A stretch of DNA of 64,000 nt from Flavihumibacter petaseus NBRC 106054. GTDB taxonomy: Bacteria > Bacteroidota > Bacteroidia > Chitinophagales > Chitinophagaceae. The notes beneath the pieces were generated by a model. It was not told where the DNA came from and searched no databases. It worked only from the letters and a program-made list of their open reading frames with translations. Shown piece by piece: positions 44,464-53,035 of this stretch. Each line of letters opens with the position of its first letter. Positions within the stretch are counted from its first letter, which is position 1. The DNA is taken from the NCBI RefSeq assembly GCF_000974785.1, contig NZ_BBWV01000002.1, forward strand, positions 868,001-932,000, read 5' to 3'. Both the position numbers and the translations under genes were made by a program.

Positions 44464-45360
44464 TCAGTAAACGGCAATATCTTTCCTGAAACAGACGCTA
44501 TTTTCTATTCCTGCATACTGGCCATAGTTGGGGATCTGCTGATAGCCCGACTTCCGGTAAAGCGCAATCGCTTCAGGTTGCTTCTTCCCGGTTTCCAGCA
44601 CACAATGCAAAACACCCGAATCCCTTGCCCAGGTTTCCAGTTCCTGCAATACCGCTGCCGCAACACCCCTTCCCCGGTACTCCGGCAGCACATACATTCT
44701 TTTAATTTCCACGCTTCCGGCATCAAAAGGCTTGAATGCACCGCAGCCGGCTGCACGGTCGCCAAGATATGCCACCACACAATGCTGCAGGGCAGCAATG
44801 GTGTTGAACTGATGGTAAAATGCATGATCCGCTCCGTCCCGCACCGCGAGGTCGGCATCCAGCAAACGAACCAGCGTTATAAAATCAGGATGGCCTGAGT
44901 CGCATCGGTGCAATCGCAATGGCTCCAGCTCAAGATGCAGGATGGGATAAGGTTTACCCATGCCATCGAACGGGTCCCGACTGACGGTCCTAAACCCCAT
45001 TTTCTGATAAAAGGCGACGGCCTGGCTGTTTTGTTCGTTCACATCAACCTTACGGATCTTCCGGTCACGAACGGCAAAATCGAGTAGTTGCCTGCCATAG
45101 CCACGGCCAAAGGCTGCCGGATCGATGAACAGCATTTCTATTTTGTCTTCGCTGAGTCCCAGGAAGCCGCTGATCTGATCTTCCGGCGACCGCAAACAAT
45201 ACAGGTCCACTGCCTGCAGGTACTGCTGGCGGATCAGTGGTTTAAAGAAAAGGATATCATCTTCAGGTAAAAAATGATGGGAAGCCCTTACGGAGGCTTC
45301 CCACAGTTCTATAATGGCATCGTAATCGGCTTCCACAGCGGGTTGTATGGTGAAAGGCAT
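44464..45360 (-). CDS. Tandem GNAT acetyltransferase (two GNAT domains)
   Basis: 298 aa from the ATG at 45360; the longer frame would overlap the GH20 gene. Domain 1 (1-145) resembles YjaB/PhnO-type GNATs with FGRGYGRQLLDFA (acetyl-CoA loop) and AVAFYQKMGF. Domain 2 (about 150-298) has its own acetyl-CoA loop YRGRGVAAAVLQELE and AIALYRKSGY. Two complete GNATs in one chain suggest either two substrates or an intramolecular dimer. It is the last gene of the CocE-GH20-GNAT operon, 16 bases after GH20, and might act on amino sugars or amines released there (inference). Confidence 0.9.
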   Translation of the reverse strand: MPFTIQPAVEADYDAIIELWEASVRASHHFLPEDDILFFKPLIRQQYLQAVDLYCLRSPEDQISGFLGLSEDKIEMLFIDPAAFGRGYGRQLLDFAVRDRKIRKVDVNEQNSQAVAFYQKMGFRTVSRDPFDGMGKPYPILHLELEPLRLHRCDSGHPDFITLVRLLDADLAVRDGADHAFYHQFNTIAALQHCVVAYLGDRAAGCGAFKPFDAGSVEIKRMYVLPEYRGRGVAAAVLQELETWARDSGVLHCVLETGKKQPEAIALYRKSGYQQIPNYGQYAGIENSVCFRKDIAVY

Positions 45361-45376
45361 ATTACTGTTGTTTTGA

Positions 45377-47713
45377 TCAGATAACTTCGATCTCATCTAC
45401 AAACAGCCAGGCTTTTTTGCCTTCGCCGTTTGCGCCGGATGGAATCTCGCCAAAATTAACAGCTTTCAGTTTAATATACCGGGCCGCTCCATTGGGAACC
45501 TGTATGGACAGAAAACCCATATTGAAGTCCATTTGCAGAAAGGCAGAGGATTTTCCGGCTGGTTTCCATTCTTTACCGTCATTGGATGTCCACAGTTCGA
45601 GACTGGTCGGCGCATACACCCAGGAGCCTTTAGCGGCAATGGTATGCAGGTTTACATTGGTGAATTGCTGCACCGCGCCCATATCGATCACTGCTTCAAA
45701 ATCTTCACCATGCCAGCCCAGCCATTCGGGACTGCTCATGCCTTTGTCTGAACGCAGGCCGTTCACCAGTCCGAATGCACCGCCCTGTCCGCCGTAATTT
45801 TTAGATGGGGGAGTGGTAACCTGGATCTTTTTTCCCGTCGCCTTGTTGACGTTGAAATGGAAATTGGCGGGTGCGCCTACAGTTTTTCCACCCATTTCAT
45901 TCCATGCCGTCAGCAGCCCGCTTTCCGTGATCACCAGCGGTTTCGCATAATGGTTCTTTTTGCCCACCGCTTTGCCGTCTGCAGTGAACTGGTAACTGGC
46001 CTGTACATCTGGTGCAACGGATTCCAGGGTTAACTGTACACCCTTGTTATTGCCTGTTTCACCAACCGTGCCTTTGGTATCAAAATAGGCTTTGCTGTAA
46101 TTGGCTCCCCACTGGTCATAACGATGCATCAATGTAGGTACTTTCTGTTCGAATTGTTTCCAGTTTCTTTTATCCTTTGGTGACCATAGCAGTTCGCTCA
46201 GGGCGGCGAGCCTGGGGAAGATCATGTATTCCACTTTCCTGGGATTGTTCATATACTCCGTCCACACATTTGCCTGCGCGCCAAGGATAAAATCGTTTTT
46301 GTCTGCCGGAAGTTCGGCAGGGATCGGCTCGTATCCGTAGATCTCTTCCAGTGGTGTAAAGCCGCCGATGGTTACGCTGTCTTCATTACGGCTCTGGCTG
46401 TGATCGAGGTAAACATAGTTGCCCGGCGTCATGATGGCCTGGTGGTTTTCTTTCGCAGCTGCAATACCGCCTTCTTCACCGCGCCAGCTCATCACCAGTG
46501 CGTTGGGCGCAAGGCCACCTTCCAGGATCTCATCCCAGCCGATAATATTCCGCCCTTTGGAATTGATGTATTTTTCCATGCGGCCGATAAAATAGCTCTG
46601 CAGGCCATGTTCATCCTTCAATCCTTTTTCTTTGATCAGCTGCTGGCAGAATTCCGAACGTTTCCAGTTTTCTTTGGGGCATTCATCTCCGCCGATATGA
46701 ATGTATTTTGACGGGAAAAGCGCCAGCACTTCATCCAGCACATTTTCGAGGAATTTGAAAGTGTTCTCGGAAGGAACGAATACATCGTCATAAACACCCC
46801 AGCTCTGGATCACCTGCTTACCTGTGGAGTCACCGGCCCAGGCTGAAGCCTTGGGGTAATACCGGATCGTAGGTTCATCCGGAAAACAGCTCAGTTCAGG
46901 GTAGGCGGCAATTGCTGCAGAAGCATGCCCCGGCATTTCTATTTCCGGGATGATGGTCACATAGCGGTCTGCGGCATACTTCACGATCTCGCGGATTTCA
47001 TCCTGGGTGTAGAAACCTCCGCGGCGGATATTGTCATTTCCTGTACCGGGGAATCTGCCGATGACGGTACCGTTGCGCCAGGCACCCACTTCCGTGAGCC
47101 GGGGATATTTTTTGATTTCGATCCGCCAGCCCTGGTCTTCGGTCAGGTGCCAGTGAAAATAGTTCAGCTTGTGAAAGGCGATATAGTCAATATAGCGCTT
47201 TACAAAGTCCTTGCCCATAAAGTGACGGCCTTCGTCGAGATGAAGCCCGCGGTATTCAAAACGCGGATAATCTTTGATGTTTACATAGGCAAGGGAAAGA
47301 TTTTTCGGTTTCCCTTCAGCAGGAAGCAATTGCAGCAACGTCTGTACACCGTAGAAAACCCCTGTTTCATTGTCGCCGGCGATATAAACGCCCTTCTGAT
47401 TCACCTGCAGGTTATAGGCACCTTCCAGTTTGTACTCAATTTTTTCATAATTGAGTACAATACCGTTTCCTGAGCCGGTTTCCACTTTCAGTTCGAAGCC
47501 GTAAATCTTTTTCAGGTAGTCATTGAGGTAACGGGCGGATTTTTCCAGTCCGGACCCATCCAGGAAGATTTTGGTGGAAGGCGTAATGGTGTACCTGGCA
47601 GCAATACGTGGCTGGATCATTGATGCCGGTTCAGGTACGATATGTACCGGTTGAGCCTGCAAAATAGTCACAAGGCCGGAAGTCACGGCAAGCAAAACGA
47701 AAAATTTGCGCAT
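45377..47713 (-). CDS. GH20 beta-N-acetylhexosaminidase with C-terminal discoidin-like domain
   Basis: 778 aa. Signal peptide ends LQAQ. GH20b domain about 25-150; catalytic barrel about 150-500 with YIHIGGDECPKENW (Asp343-Glu344), HLTEDQGWRIE and VMSWRGEEGG. A beta-hexosaminidase C-terminal domain follows, and at about 640-778 an F5/8-type carbohydrate-binding module (FGLVNGLRSDKGMSSPEWLG, EAVIDMGAVQQFTNVNLHT). It trims terminal GlcNAc or GalNAc from glycans. Middle gene of an operon with a CocE hydrolase and a GNAT, facing susCD. Confidence 0.95.
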   Translation of the reverse strand: MRKFFVLLAVTSGLVTILQAQPVHIVPEPASMIQPRIAARYTITPSTKIFLDGSGLEKSARYLNDYLKKIYGFELKVETGSGNGIVLNYEKIEYKLEGAYNLQVNQKGVYIAGDNETGVFYGVQTLLQLLPAEGKPKNLSLAYVNIKDYPRFEYRGLHLDEGRHFMGKDFVKRYIDYIAFHKLNYFHWHLTEDQGWRIEIKKYPRLTEVGAWRNGTVIGRFPGTGNDNIRRGGFYTQDEIREIVKYAADRYVTIIPEIEMPGHASAAIAAYPELSCFPDEPTIRYYPKASAWAGDSTGKQVIQSWGVYDDVFVPSENTFKFLENVLDEVLALFPSKYIHIGGDECPKENWKRSEFCQQLIKEKGLKDEHGLQSYFIGRMEKYINSKGRNIIGWDEILEGGLAPNALVMSWRGEEGGIAAAKENHQAIMTPGNYVYLDHSQSRNEDSVTIGGFTPLEEIYGYEPIPAELPADKNDFILGAQANVWTEYMNNPRKVEYMIFPRLAALSELLWSPKDKRNWKQFEQKVPTLMHRYDQWGANYSKAYFDTKGTVGETGNNKGVQLTLESVAPDVQASYQFTADGKAVGKKNHYAKPLVITESGLLTAWNEMGGKTVGAPANFHFNVNKATGKKIQVTTPPSKNYGGQGGAFGLVNGLRSDKGMSSPEWLGWHGEDFEAVIDMGAVQQFTNVNLHTIAAKGSWVYAPTSLELWTSNDGKEWKPAGKSSAFLQMDFNMGFLSIQVPNGAARYIKLKAVNFGEIPSGANGEGKKAWLFVDEIEVI

Positions 47714-47738
47714 GGGGATATTTGTTATATATGGTAGT

Positions 47739-49625
47739 TTATTCCAGAACGGGAAGGATAATGGCCGAAGGATGCATTGAATCGTGGAGAATGGTAATCT
47801 CCGCAGGTTTGAAATCGCTGTCTTTGGCCTGGTAAATATTCATGAATTGCTGTGGATTACGGTCCATCAGCGGGAACCAGCTGCTTTGGATCTGGATCAT
47901 CAGGCGGTGTCCCTTTTTAAAAGTGTGTGCTACATCAGGAAGGTTGAAAGTGACCTGGTCGGGCTGGTTGGGTTTAAAAGGAACGGGGTTGGAAAAGCTT
48001 TTGCGGAATTTTCCGCGCATGATCTCGCCGCGAACCAGCATCTGGTACCCTCCCATGGGATAGTCTTTATCTTCTTCATGGTCATCGGCGTAAACGAATT
48101 CATCTGGAAAAACATCAATCAGTTTCACCACAAAATCGGCATCAGTGCTGCTGATGGCCACATGCAGATCGGCGGTGAGCACTCCGCCAAGCGTCAGGTC
48201 CCTGTCAAGCGCCTCGGTCTGAAACGTGATCACATCCGGTCTCCGTGAAGCAAAGCGCTGATCGTCGGTCATGTATTCCCGCGTGCGGTTGAAGTGGACG
48301 TCTTCCGTATAGGGCACTGGTTTGGCCGGGTTGCTGGTATAAGTAGTGCCTGCTTTTGCTGACAGGGGCTTGGTCCAGGCCAGTAGTCCGTTGGGCAAAA
48401 GATAAAGGGAACGCTGCCGGCTGTTGGCAGGCGGCCATGTTTTGAAGGTTTGCCATTCATTGCGCCCGGTAAAAAATATCGTTGCTTCCGCGAGGCTGTC
48501 CATTGTACCTTTTCCTTTGAGGTGGTAGTTGAAGAAGGGTAGTTCCACCTGGTTCTGGTACCATTCGGAGGTGCGGCTGCCAAAACGGATATTGCCGAGG
48601 CTGCTGCCATCCCCGCGGCCGCCCCACTGGCCATGGAACCATGGGCCCATCACCAGGCGGTTGTCGGTACCGGGACTTTGTTTTTCGATTGCCTTATAGA
48701 GGTTCCAGGCGCCAAAGCAGTCTTCGGCATCAAACAGTCCGCCGACGACCAGCATGGCGGGTTTGATATTAAACATCGCGGTCCTGGCGTCGCGTGCCAT
48801 CCAGAAACTGTCGTAATTGGGATGGTTGTACAGGTCTTTCCAGAAAGCGATACTGTCACCAGTAAGCTTCATGAAGTTGGGCAGTGCACCAATGTTGAGA
48901 AAGGTCTGGTAATTGTCGTTCCTGGGAATGATCAGTGCGTTACGGGGTCCAACGGTTGTGGGTAACGGCCTGGGATAACCGAAGCCGCCGGCATAGAAAT
49001 TAAACCCGTCCATCAGGCTGAGTGCACCATTGTGATGAAAGTCATCACCCATGAACCAATCGGTGACCGGCGCCTGCGGGCTGACTGCCTTCAGTGCGGG
49101 GTGGCCGCTTGCTGCAGCCATGGTACTGTAGAAGCCCGGATAGGAGATGCCGAATACACCGACCCTTCCATTGTTGCCGGCAACATTTGCCAGGAGCCAG
49201 TCGATGGTATCGTAGGTGTCACTTGCTTCGTCGGTTTCTTTGCCTTTTTTGTTTTTGTTAAAGGGACGCACATCCTCGAAGTTGCCTTCACTCATCCATC
49301 TTCCCCGCACATCCTGCAACACGATGATGTACCCTTCGCGGAAATAGTAACGCCAGTAGGGGTCCCACAGGTTTCGCCATCTGGTGCTGCCATAGGGCGC
49401 GCAGGAATAGGGCGTCCTGTTCATGAGGACCGGATGTTTTTCCGTTTTGTCGCGGGGCGCATAGATCGTTGTAAACAGTTTGATCCCATCCCGCATGGGA
49501 ATGTAGGTTTCTGTTTTGGTGTAATTGTCGCGGATCCATGCGGAGTCCTGTAAATTCTGGGATTGCGCTAAAATTGAGGCAGGAATGAGCAAAAAGCAAC
49601 ATGCTGCGAATAGCACTCTAATCAT
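47739..49625 (-). CDS. CocE/NonD family secreted hydrolase (X-Pro dipeptidyl-peptidase S15-like)
   Basis: 628 aa. Signal peptide ends LAQS. Alpha/beta hydrolase with nucleophile Ser161 in GVFGISYPGFYS, acid in GGLFDAEDCFGAW and base in GPWFHGQW. A C-terminal jelly-roll domain (TFQTEALDRDLTLGGVLTADLHV ... LMIQIQSSWFPLMDRNP) is typical of CocE and glutaryl-7-ACA acylase relatives. It cleaves esters or amides, or acts as an aminopeptidase. First gene of the operon, 25 bases before GH20. TACATTTA (7/8 of the -7 consensus) lies upstream. Confidence 0.94.
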   Translation of the reverse strand: MIRVLFAACCFLLIPASILAQSQNLQDSAWIRDNYTKTETYIPMRDGIKLFTTIYAPRDKTEKHPVLMNRTPYSCAPYGSTRWRNLWDPYWRYYFREGYIIVLQDVRGRWMSEGNFEDVRPFNKNKKGKETDEASDTYDTIDWLLANVAGNNGRVGVFGISYPGFYSTMAAASGHPALKAVSPQAPVTDWFMGDDFHHNGALSLMDGFNFYAGGFGYPRPLPTTVGPRNALIIPRNDNYQTFLNIGALPNFMKLTGDSIAFWKDLYNHPNYDSFWMARDARTAMFNIKPAMLVVGGLFDAEDCFGAWNLYKAIEKQSPGTDNRLVMGPWFHGQWGGRGDGSSLGNIRFGSRTSEWYQNQVELPFFNYHLKGKGTMDSLAEATIFFTGRNEWQTFKTWPPANSRQRSLYLLPNGLLAWTKPLSAKAGTTYTSNPAKPVPYTEDVHFNRTREYMTDDQRFASRRPDVITFQTEALDRDLTLGGVLTADLHVAISSTDADFVVKLIDVFPDEFVYADDHEEDKDYPMGGYQMLVRGEIMRGKFRKSFSNPVPFKPNQPDQVTFNLPDVAHTFKKGHRLMIQIQSSWFPLMDRNPQQFMNIYQAKDSDFKPAEITILHDSMHPSAIILPVLE

Positions 49626-49709
49626 GGTAGCCCTTTATTGTATTGACTAGTTATAAATGTAAAGAAATGATTGCTGAATTGGCTTAATTTGACGCCCAAA
49701 TTAGATGAT

Positions 49710-50735
49710 ATGCTGATCAGGAGAAAATTTTTGCAGCAGGGGATCCTGGGATCGCTTGGCGTGCTGCTGGCAAGGAAAGGCGCTGCGGCTGTTCCTGCAA
49801 CTGAACCTGCGGCAGCCAGGAATGCTGAAGCGGGTAAACCCATTGTCATTTCTACCTGGGCGCCGAATGCGAAGGCAAATGCCGCAGCCTGGAAAGTACT
49901 GGCTGCTAACGGAAGTGCCCTGGATGCCTGCGAACAGGGTGTCTGGGTTCCGGAAGCCGATCCTAACGATACCAGCGTTGGTTATGGCGGTTACCCCGAC
50001 CGCGATGGCAGGGTGACGGTGGATGCCTGTGTAATGGATGAAAACGGCAATTGCGGCGCGGTGATGTGCCTCGAACATATCCTGCATCCTGTTTCGGTTG
50101 CCCGCAAGGTGATGGAAAAAACGCCCCATGTGCAACTGGTAGGGGCAGGTGCTTTGCAGTTTGCGCTGTCACAGGGTTTTGAAAAAGTGAACCTGCTGAC
50201 ACCTGAATCGGAGAAAGCCTGGAAGAACTGGTTGAAGACTTCAAAATACGACCCGATGATCACCGTGGAGGAACGTACGCAGAAGAGTAAGAAGATGCTT
50301 AATCACGACACTATCGGCATGGTGGCGCTTGACGGCAAGGGTAACCTGAGTGGCGCCTGCTCCACCAGCGGGATGGCTTTCAAAATGGCGGGCAGGGTTG
50401 GGGATTCTCCCATTATCGGTGCGGGTCTGTTTGTTGACAATGAAGTGGGTGCTGCTTCCTGTACGGGCGTGGGGGAGGAGATCGTAAAGATCTGTGGAGC
50501 ACATGTGATCGTTGAAATGATGCGCAACGGGCTGTCACCGGAAGAGGCCTGTAAAAAAGCGTGCGAGCGGATCATCAAAAGGAACGGTCTTGAAAAATCA
50601 AAGAACCTGCAGGCAGGATTTGTAGCGGTGAACAAGGCGGGTGAAGTAGGTGGCTATTCTGTTGCCGCCGGTTTCAACTATGCCGTTCATGATGCCAACG
50701 GCGCGCGCATCATAGATGCCAAACACGTTTTATAA
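49710..50735 (+). CDS. Glycosylasparaginase (N4-(beta-N-acetylglucosaminyl)-L-asparaginase)
   Basis: 341 aa from the ATG at 49710. Starts MLIRRKFLQQG, a twin-Arg (Tat-like) signal. Ntn-hydrolase precursor with the self-cleavage and nucleophile site NHDTIGMVALD (Thr201), preceded by the alpha chain (ISTWAPNAKANAAAW, GGYPDRDGRVTVDACVMD) and followed by GRVGDSPIIGAGLFVDNEVGAA. It splits GlcNAc-Asn, the last step in N-glycoprotein breakdown, as characterised in Elizabethkingia (Flavobacterium) meningosepticum. Followed by cutC only 7 bases later. Confidence 0.96.
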   Translation: MLIRRKFLQQGILGSLGVLLARKGAAAVPATEPAAARNAEAGKPIVISTWAPNAKANAAAWKVLAANGSALDACEQGVWVPEADPNDTSVGYGGYPDRDGRVTVDACVMDENGNCGAVMCLEHILHPVSVARKVMEKTPHVQLVGAGALQFALSQGFEKVNLLTPESEKAWKNWLKTSKYDPMITVEERTQKSKKMLNHDTIGMVALDGKGNLSGACSTSGMAFKMAGRVGDSPIIGAGLFVDNEVGAASCTGVGEEIVKICGAHVIVEMMRNGLSPEEACKKACERIIKRNGLEKSKNLQAGFVAVNKAGEVGGYSVAAGFNYAVHDANGARIIDAKHVL

Positions 50736-50742
50736 TGTCGTT

Positions 50743-51429
50743 ATGGAAAGTATTCTGGAGATCATCGCTTTCGACCTGGAGAGTTGCCGCCTGATTGAAA
50801 AGCATGGCGGTAACCGGATTGAACTTTGTGCCAATCCGCATGAAGGCGGAACTACCGTCAGTTACGGGATGATGCGTGCAGCAAGGGAAGCAACTACGCT
50901 GCCCATTTTTCCGATCATTCGTCCCCGCGGTGGCAATTTCCATTATTCGGAATCAGAGATCGATATCATGATGCAGGATATCCGGCTGGCCAGGGACACG
51001 GGGCTGGATGGTGTGGTGATCGGTGTACTGGATGCAGCGGGTGCTGTTGACTATGACAAGACGGCAAGAATGGTGGAGCTGGCCTATCCGATGGAGGTCA
51101 CCTTTCATCGTGCATTTGATGAGATAGCAGATTATCTTCCTGCGCTGGAAACCATTATCCGGGCTGGTTGCAACCGTATTCTGACGTCAGGCGGTGCACC
51201 GACTGCGCCGGAAGGCATCGATCGGCTGAAAGCCTGTGTTCAGTCAGCAGATGGCCGGATCATCATCCTGCCGGGAGCGGGGATCCGTTCCCATAATATC
51301 GGGCAGTTAAAAACCGGACTGGGATTGTCGGAGTTCCATAGTTCTGCCAGAAAGCTGGATGAAAAAACGGGAACCTATTCCGTGGATGTTCACGAAATCA
51401 TCGCATTGAGGGCTGCCGTCGACGCTTGA
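50743..51429 (+). CDS. cutC: CutC family TIM-barrel protein
   Basis: 228 aa from the ATG at 50743; an upstream ATG would overlap the asparaginase. Family hallmarks are IAFDLESCRLIEKHGGNRIELCAN, HEGGTTVSYG, IIRPRGGNFHYSESE, FHRAFDEIADY and RILTSGGAPTAPEG. CutC was linked to copper tolerance in E. coli, but its biochemistry is unresolved. Tight coupling to glycosylasparaginase and the amino-sugar genes suggests a catabolic role here instead (inference). It ends at a strong terminator. Confidence 0.94.
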   Translation: MESILEIIAFDLESCRLIEKHGGNRIELCANPHEGGTTVSYGMMRAAREATTLPIFPIIRPRGGNFHYSESEIDIMMQDIRLARDTGLDGVVIGVLDAAGAVDYDKTARMVELAYPMEVTFHRAFDEIADYLPALETIIRAGCNRILTSGGAPTAPEGIDRLKACVQSADGRIIILPGAGIRSHNIGQLKTGLGLSEFHSSARKLDEKTGTYSVDVHEIIALRAAVDA

Positions 51430-51437
51430 TGCAGCAT

Positions 51438-51478
51438 AAAAAAACGCTCCTGCAACCATCGCTGCAGGAGCGTTTTTT
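51438..51478. terminator. Bidirectional terminator between cutC and pyk
   Basis: CGCTCCTGCA (51445-51454) and TGCAGGAGCG (51463-51472) form a perfect 10-bp stem with A7 before and T6 after. Confidence 0.92.
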
Positions 51479-51507
51479 ATAGACGACCCCAGGGTAGTGC
51501 TGGTACT

Positions 51508-52998
51508 TTATCTGACTTTACTGATCTTCAGCACGTTGGTCGGAAGGTGTTCACTCACCGGCGTACTGCCTGTGCTTACCACCACGTCATCAGCCTTCAC
51601 AAATCCTCTTTCCTTCAGGATTTCCATCTGGTCTGAAAGGATATCGTCGAGGCTTTCTTCTTCGTCATAAAAGAAAGCGCGTACACCCCATGACAGGCTA
51701 AGCTGGTTAACGAGCGATTTTTCCTTGGTGAAAATATACAGCGGGGAACGGGGCCTGTAACTGGAAAGCATGAAACCGGTATAGCCGCTTTGGGTCATGC
51801 CCACCAGCGCATCGGCGTTCGTGTCTTTGGCAATTTTACAGGCGTTGTAACAGATGGCGTCGCTGAGGAACGAGGGGGAGTGAGGTTGCGGCGTCAGATC
51901 GTCTTCCCTGTTATAGTAATATGCTTTTGTTTCGATTTCACGGATGATCCGGCTCATGGTTTCAATAACCAGTACAGGGTGCTGCCCTGTGGCTGTTTCA
52001 CCGCTCAGCATCACAGCATCGGCGCCTTCCATCACTGCATTGGCGACATCGGTCACTTCGCTGCGGTTGGGTTTAACGCGGTCGATCATGCTTTCCATCA
52101 TCTGCGTAGCTACGATTACCGGTTTGGCCCGGTGCATACACTTCCGGATGATATCTTTCTGGATCAGGGGAACCTGCTCCATGGGGATTTCAATGCCGAG
52201 GTCACCGCGGGCGATCATCACGCCATCGCTTTCCAGGATAAGGTCCCGGAGATTGGTGATGGCTTCAGGCATCTCGATCTTTGAAATGATTTTTGATTTG
52301 CTTTCGTGACGGTTGAGAATGGCTCTCAGGTCACGGAGATCTTCTACACGCTTCACAAAGGAGAGGGCTACCCAATCCAGTTTCTGTTCGATGATGAAAT
52401 CGAGATCGACCAGGTCTTTCTCTGTGAGTGCAGGAAGCGAGATCTTTGTATCCGGCAGGTTGATGCCTTTTTTGGAAGAAAGGTTGCCACCAAGGGTTAC
52501 CCTCACCTTCACCTCGTTGTCAGCAGTGATCTCTACCACTTCCACTTCGATCTTGCCGTCGTCGATAAAGATCCGGTTGCCTACCACTACATCTGCATGG
52601 AGATTGGGATAGCTCACATAGATTTTCTCCATCGTGCCTACACATTTGGTATTGGTAAAGGTGAGGATATCACCTTCTTTCAGTACCAGCAGGTTGTTGG
52701 CGATTTCACCTACCCGCAGTTTGGGGCCCTGGAGATCACCCAGGATCGCGATGTTGTACGGTTCGGTCTTATTGATATTGCGGATATGCGAAATGATCTG
52801 GGCCTTGTCTTCATGGGAGCCATGCGAGAAGTTCAGGCGGAATACGTTCACACCGGCTTTTACCAGGGCCAGCAGCTTATCGTAAGTGTCACAGGCGGGA
52901 CCAACAGTCGCTACAATTTTTGTTCTCTTGAAGGCGTGCTGCCTGCCTGCTTCTTTGTCCATTTGCTGGTGCAGGTATTTCGAAGCGTTCTTTGACAT
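51508..52998 (-). CDS. pyk: Pyruvate kinase
   Basis: 496 aa. A, B and C domains with KIVATVGPACDTYDKL, NFSHGSHEDK, ISKIEMPEAI, MIARGDLGIEIPMEQVP (K+/Mg2+ and substrate site) and MLSGETATGQHPV. The C-terminal allosteric domain is complete. Last step of glycolysis. Second gene of the pfkA-pyk operon, 37 bases after pfkA. Confidence 0.98.
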   Translation of the reverse strand: MSKNASKYLHQQMDKEAGRQHAFKRTKIVATVGPACDTYDKLLALVKAGVNVFRLNFSHGSHEDKAQIISHIRNINKTEPYNIAILGDLQGPKLRVGEIANNLLVLKEGDILTFTNTKCVGTMEKIYVSYPNLHADVVVGNRIFIDDGKIEVEVVEITADNEVKVRVTLGGNLSSKKGINLPDTKISLPALTEKDLVDLDFIIEQKLDWVALSFVKRVEDLRDLRAILNRHESKSKIISKIEMPEAITNLRDLILESDGVMIARGDLGIEIPMEQVPLIQKDIIRKCMHRAKPVIVATQMMESMIDRVKPNRSEVTDVANAVMEGADAVMLSGETATGQHPVLVIETMSRIIREIETKAYYYNREDDLTPQPHSPSFLSDAICYNACKIAKDTNADALVGMTQSGYTGFMLSSYRPRSPLYIFTKEKSLVNQLSLSWGVRAFFYDEEESLDDILSDQMEILKERGFVKADDVVVSTGSTPVSEHLPTNVLKISKVR

Positions 52999-53035
52999 AA
53001 AATGCTGTTATTCGTTGCTTGCTTAGGGATGGGGG

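Noticed and set aside
17208-47713. The two GH20 genes as a recent duplication
   Set aside because: They share only family motifs, differ in length (634 versus 778 aa) and in C-terminal architecture.
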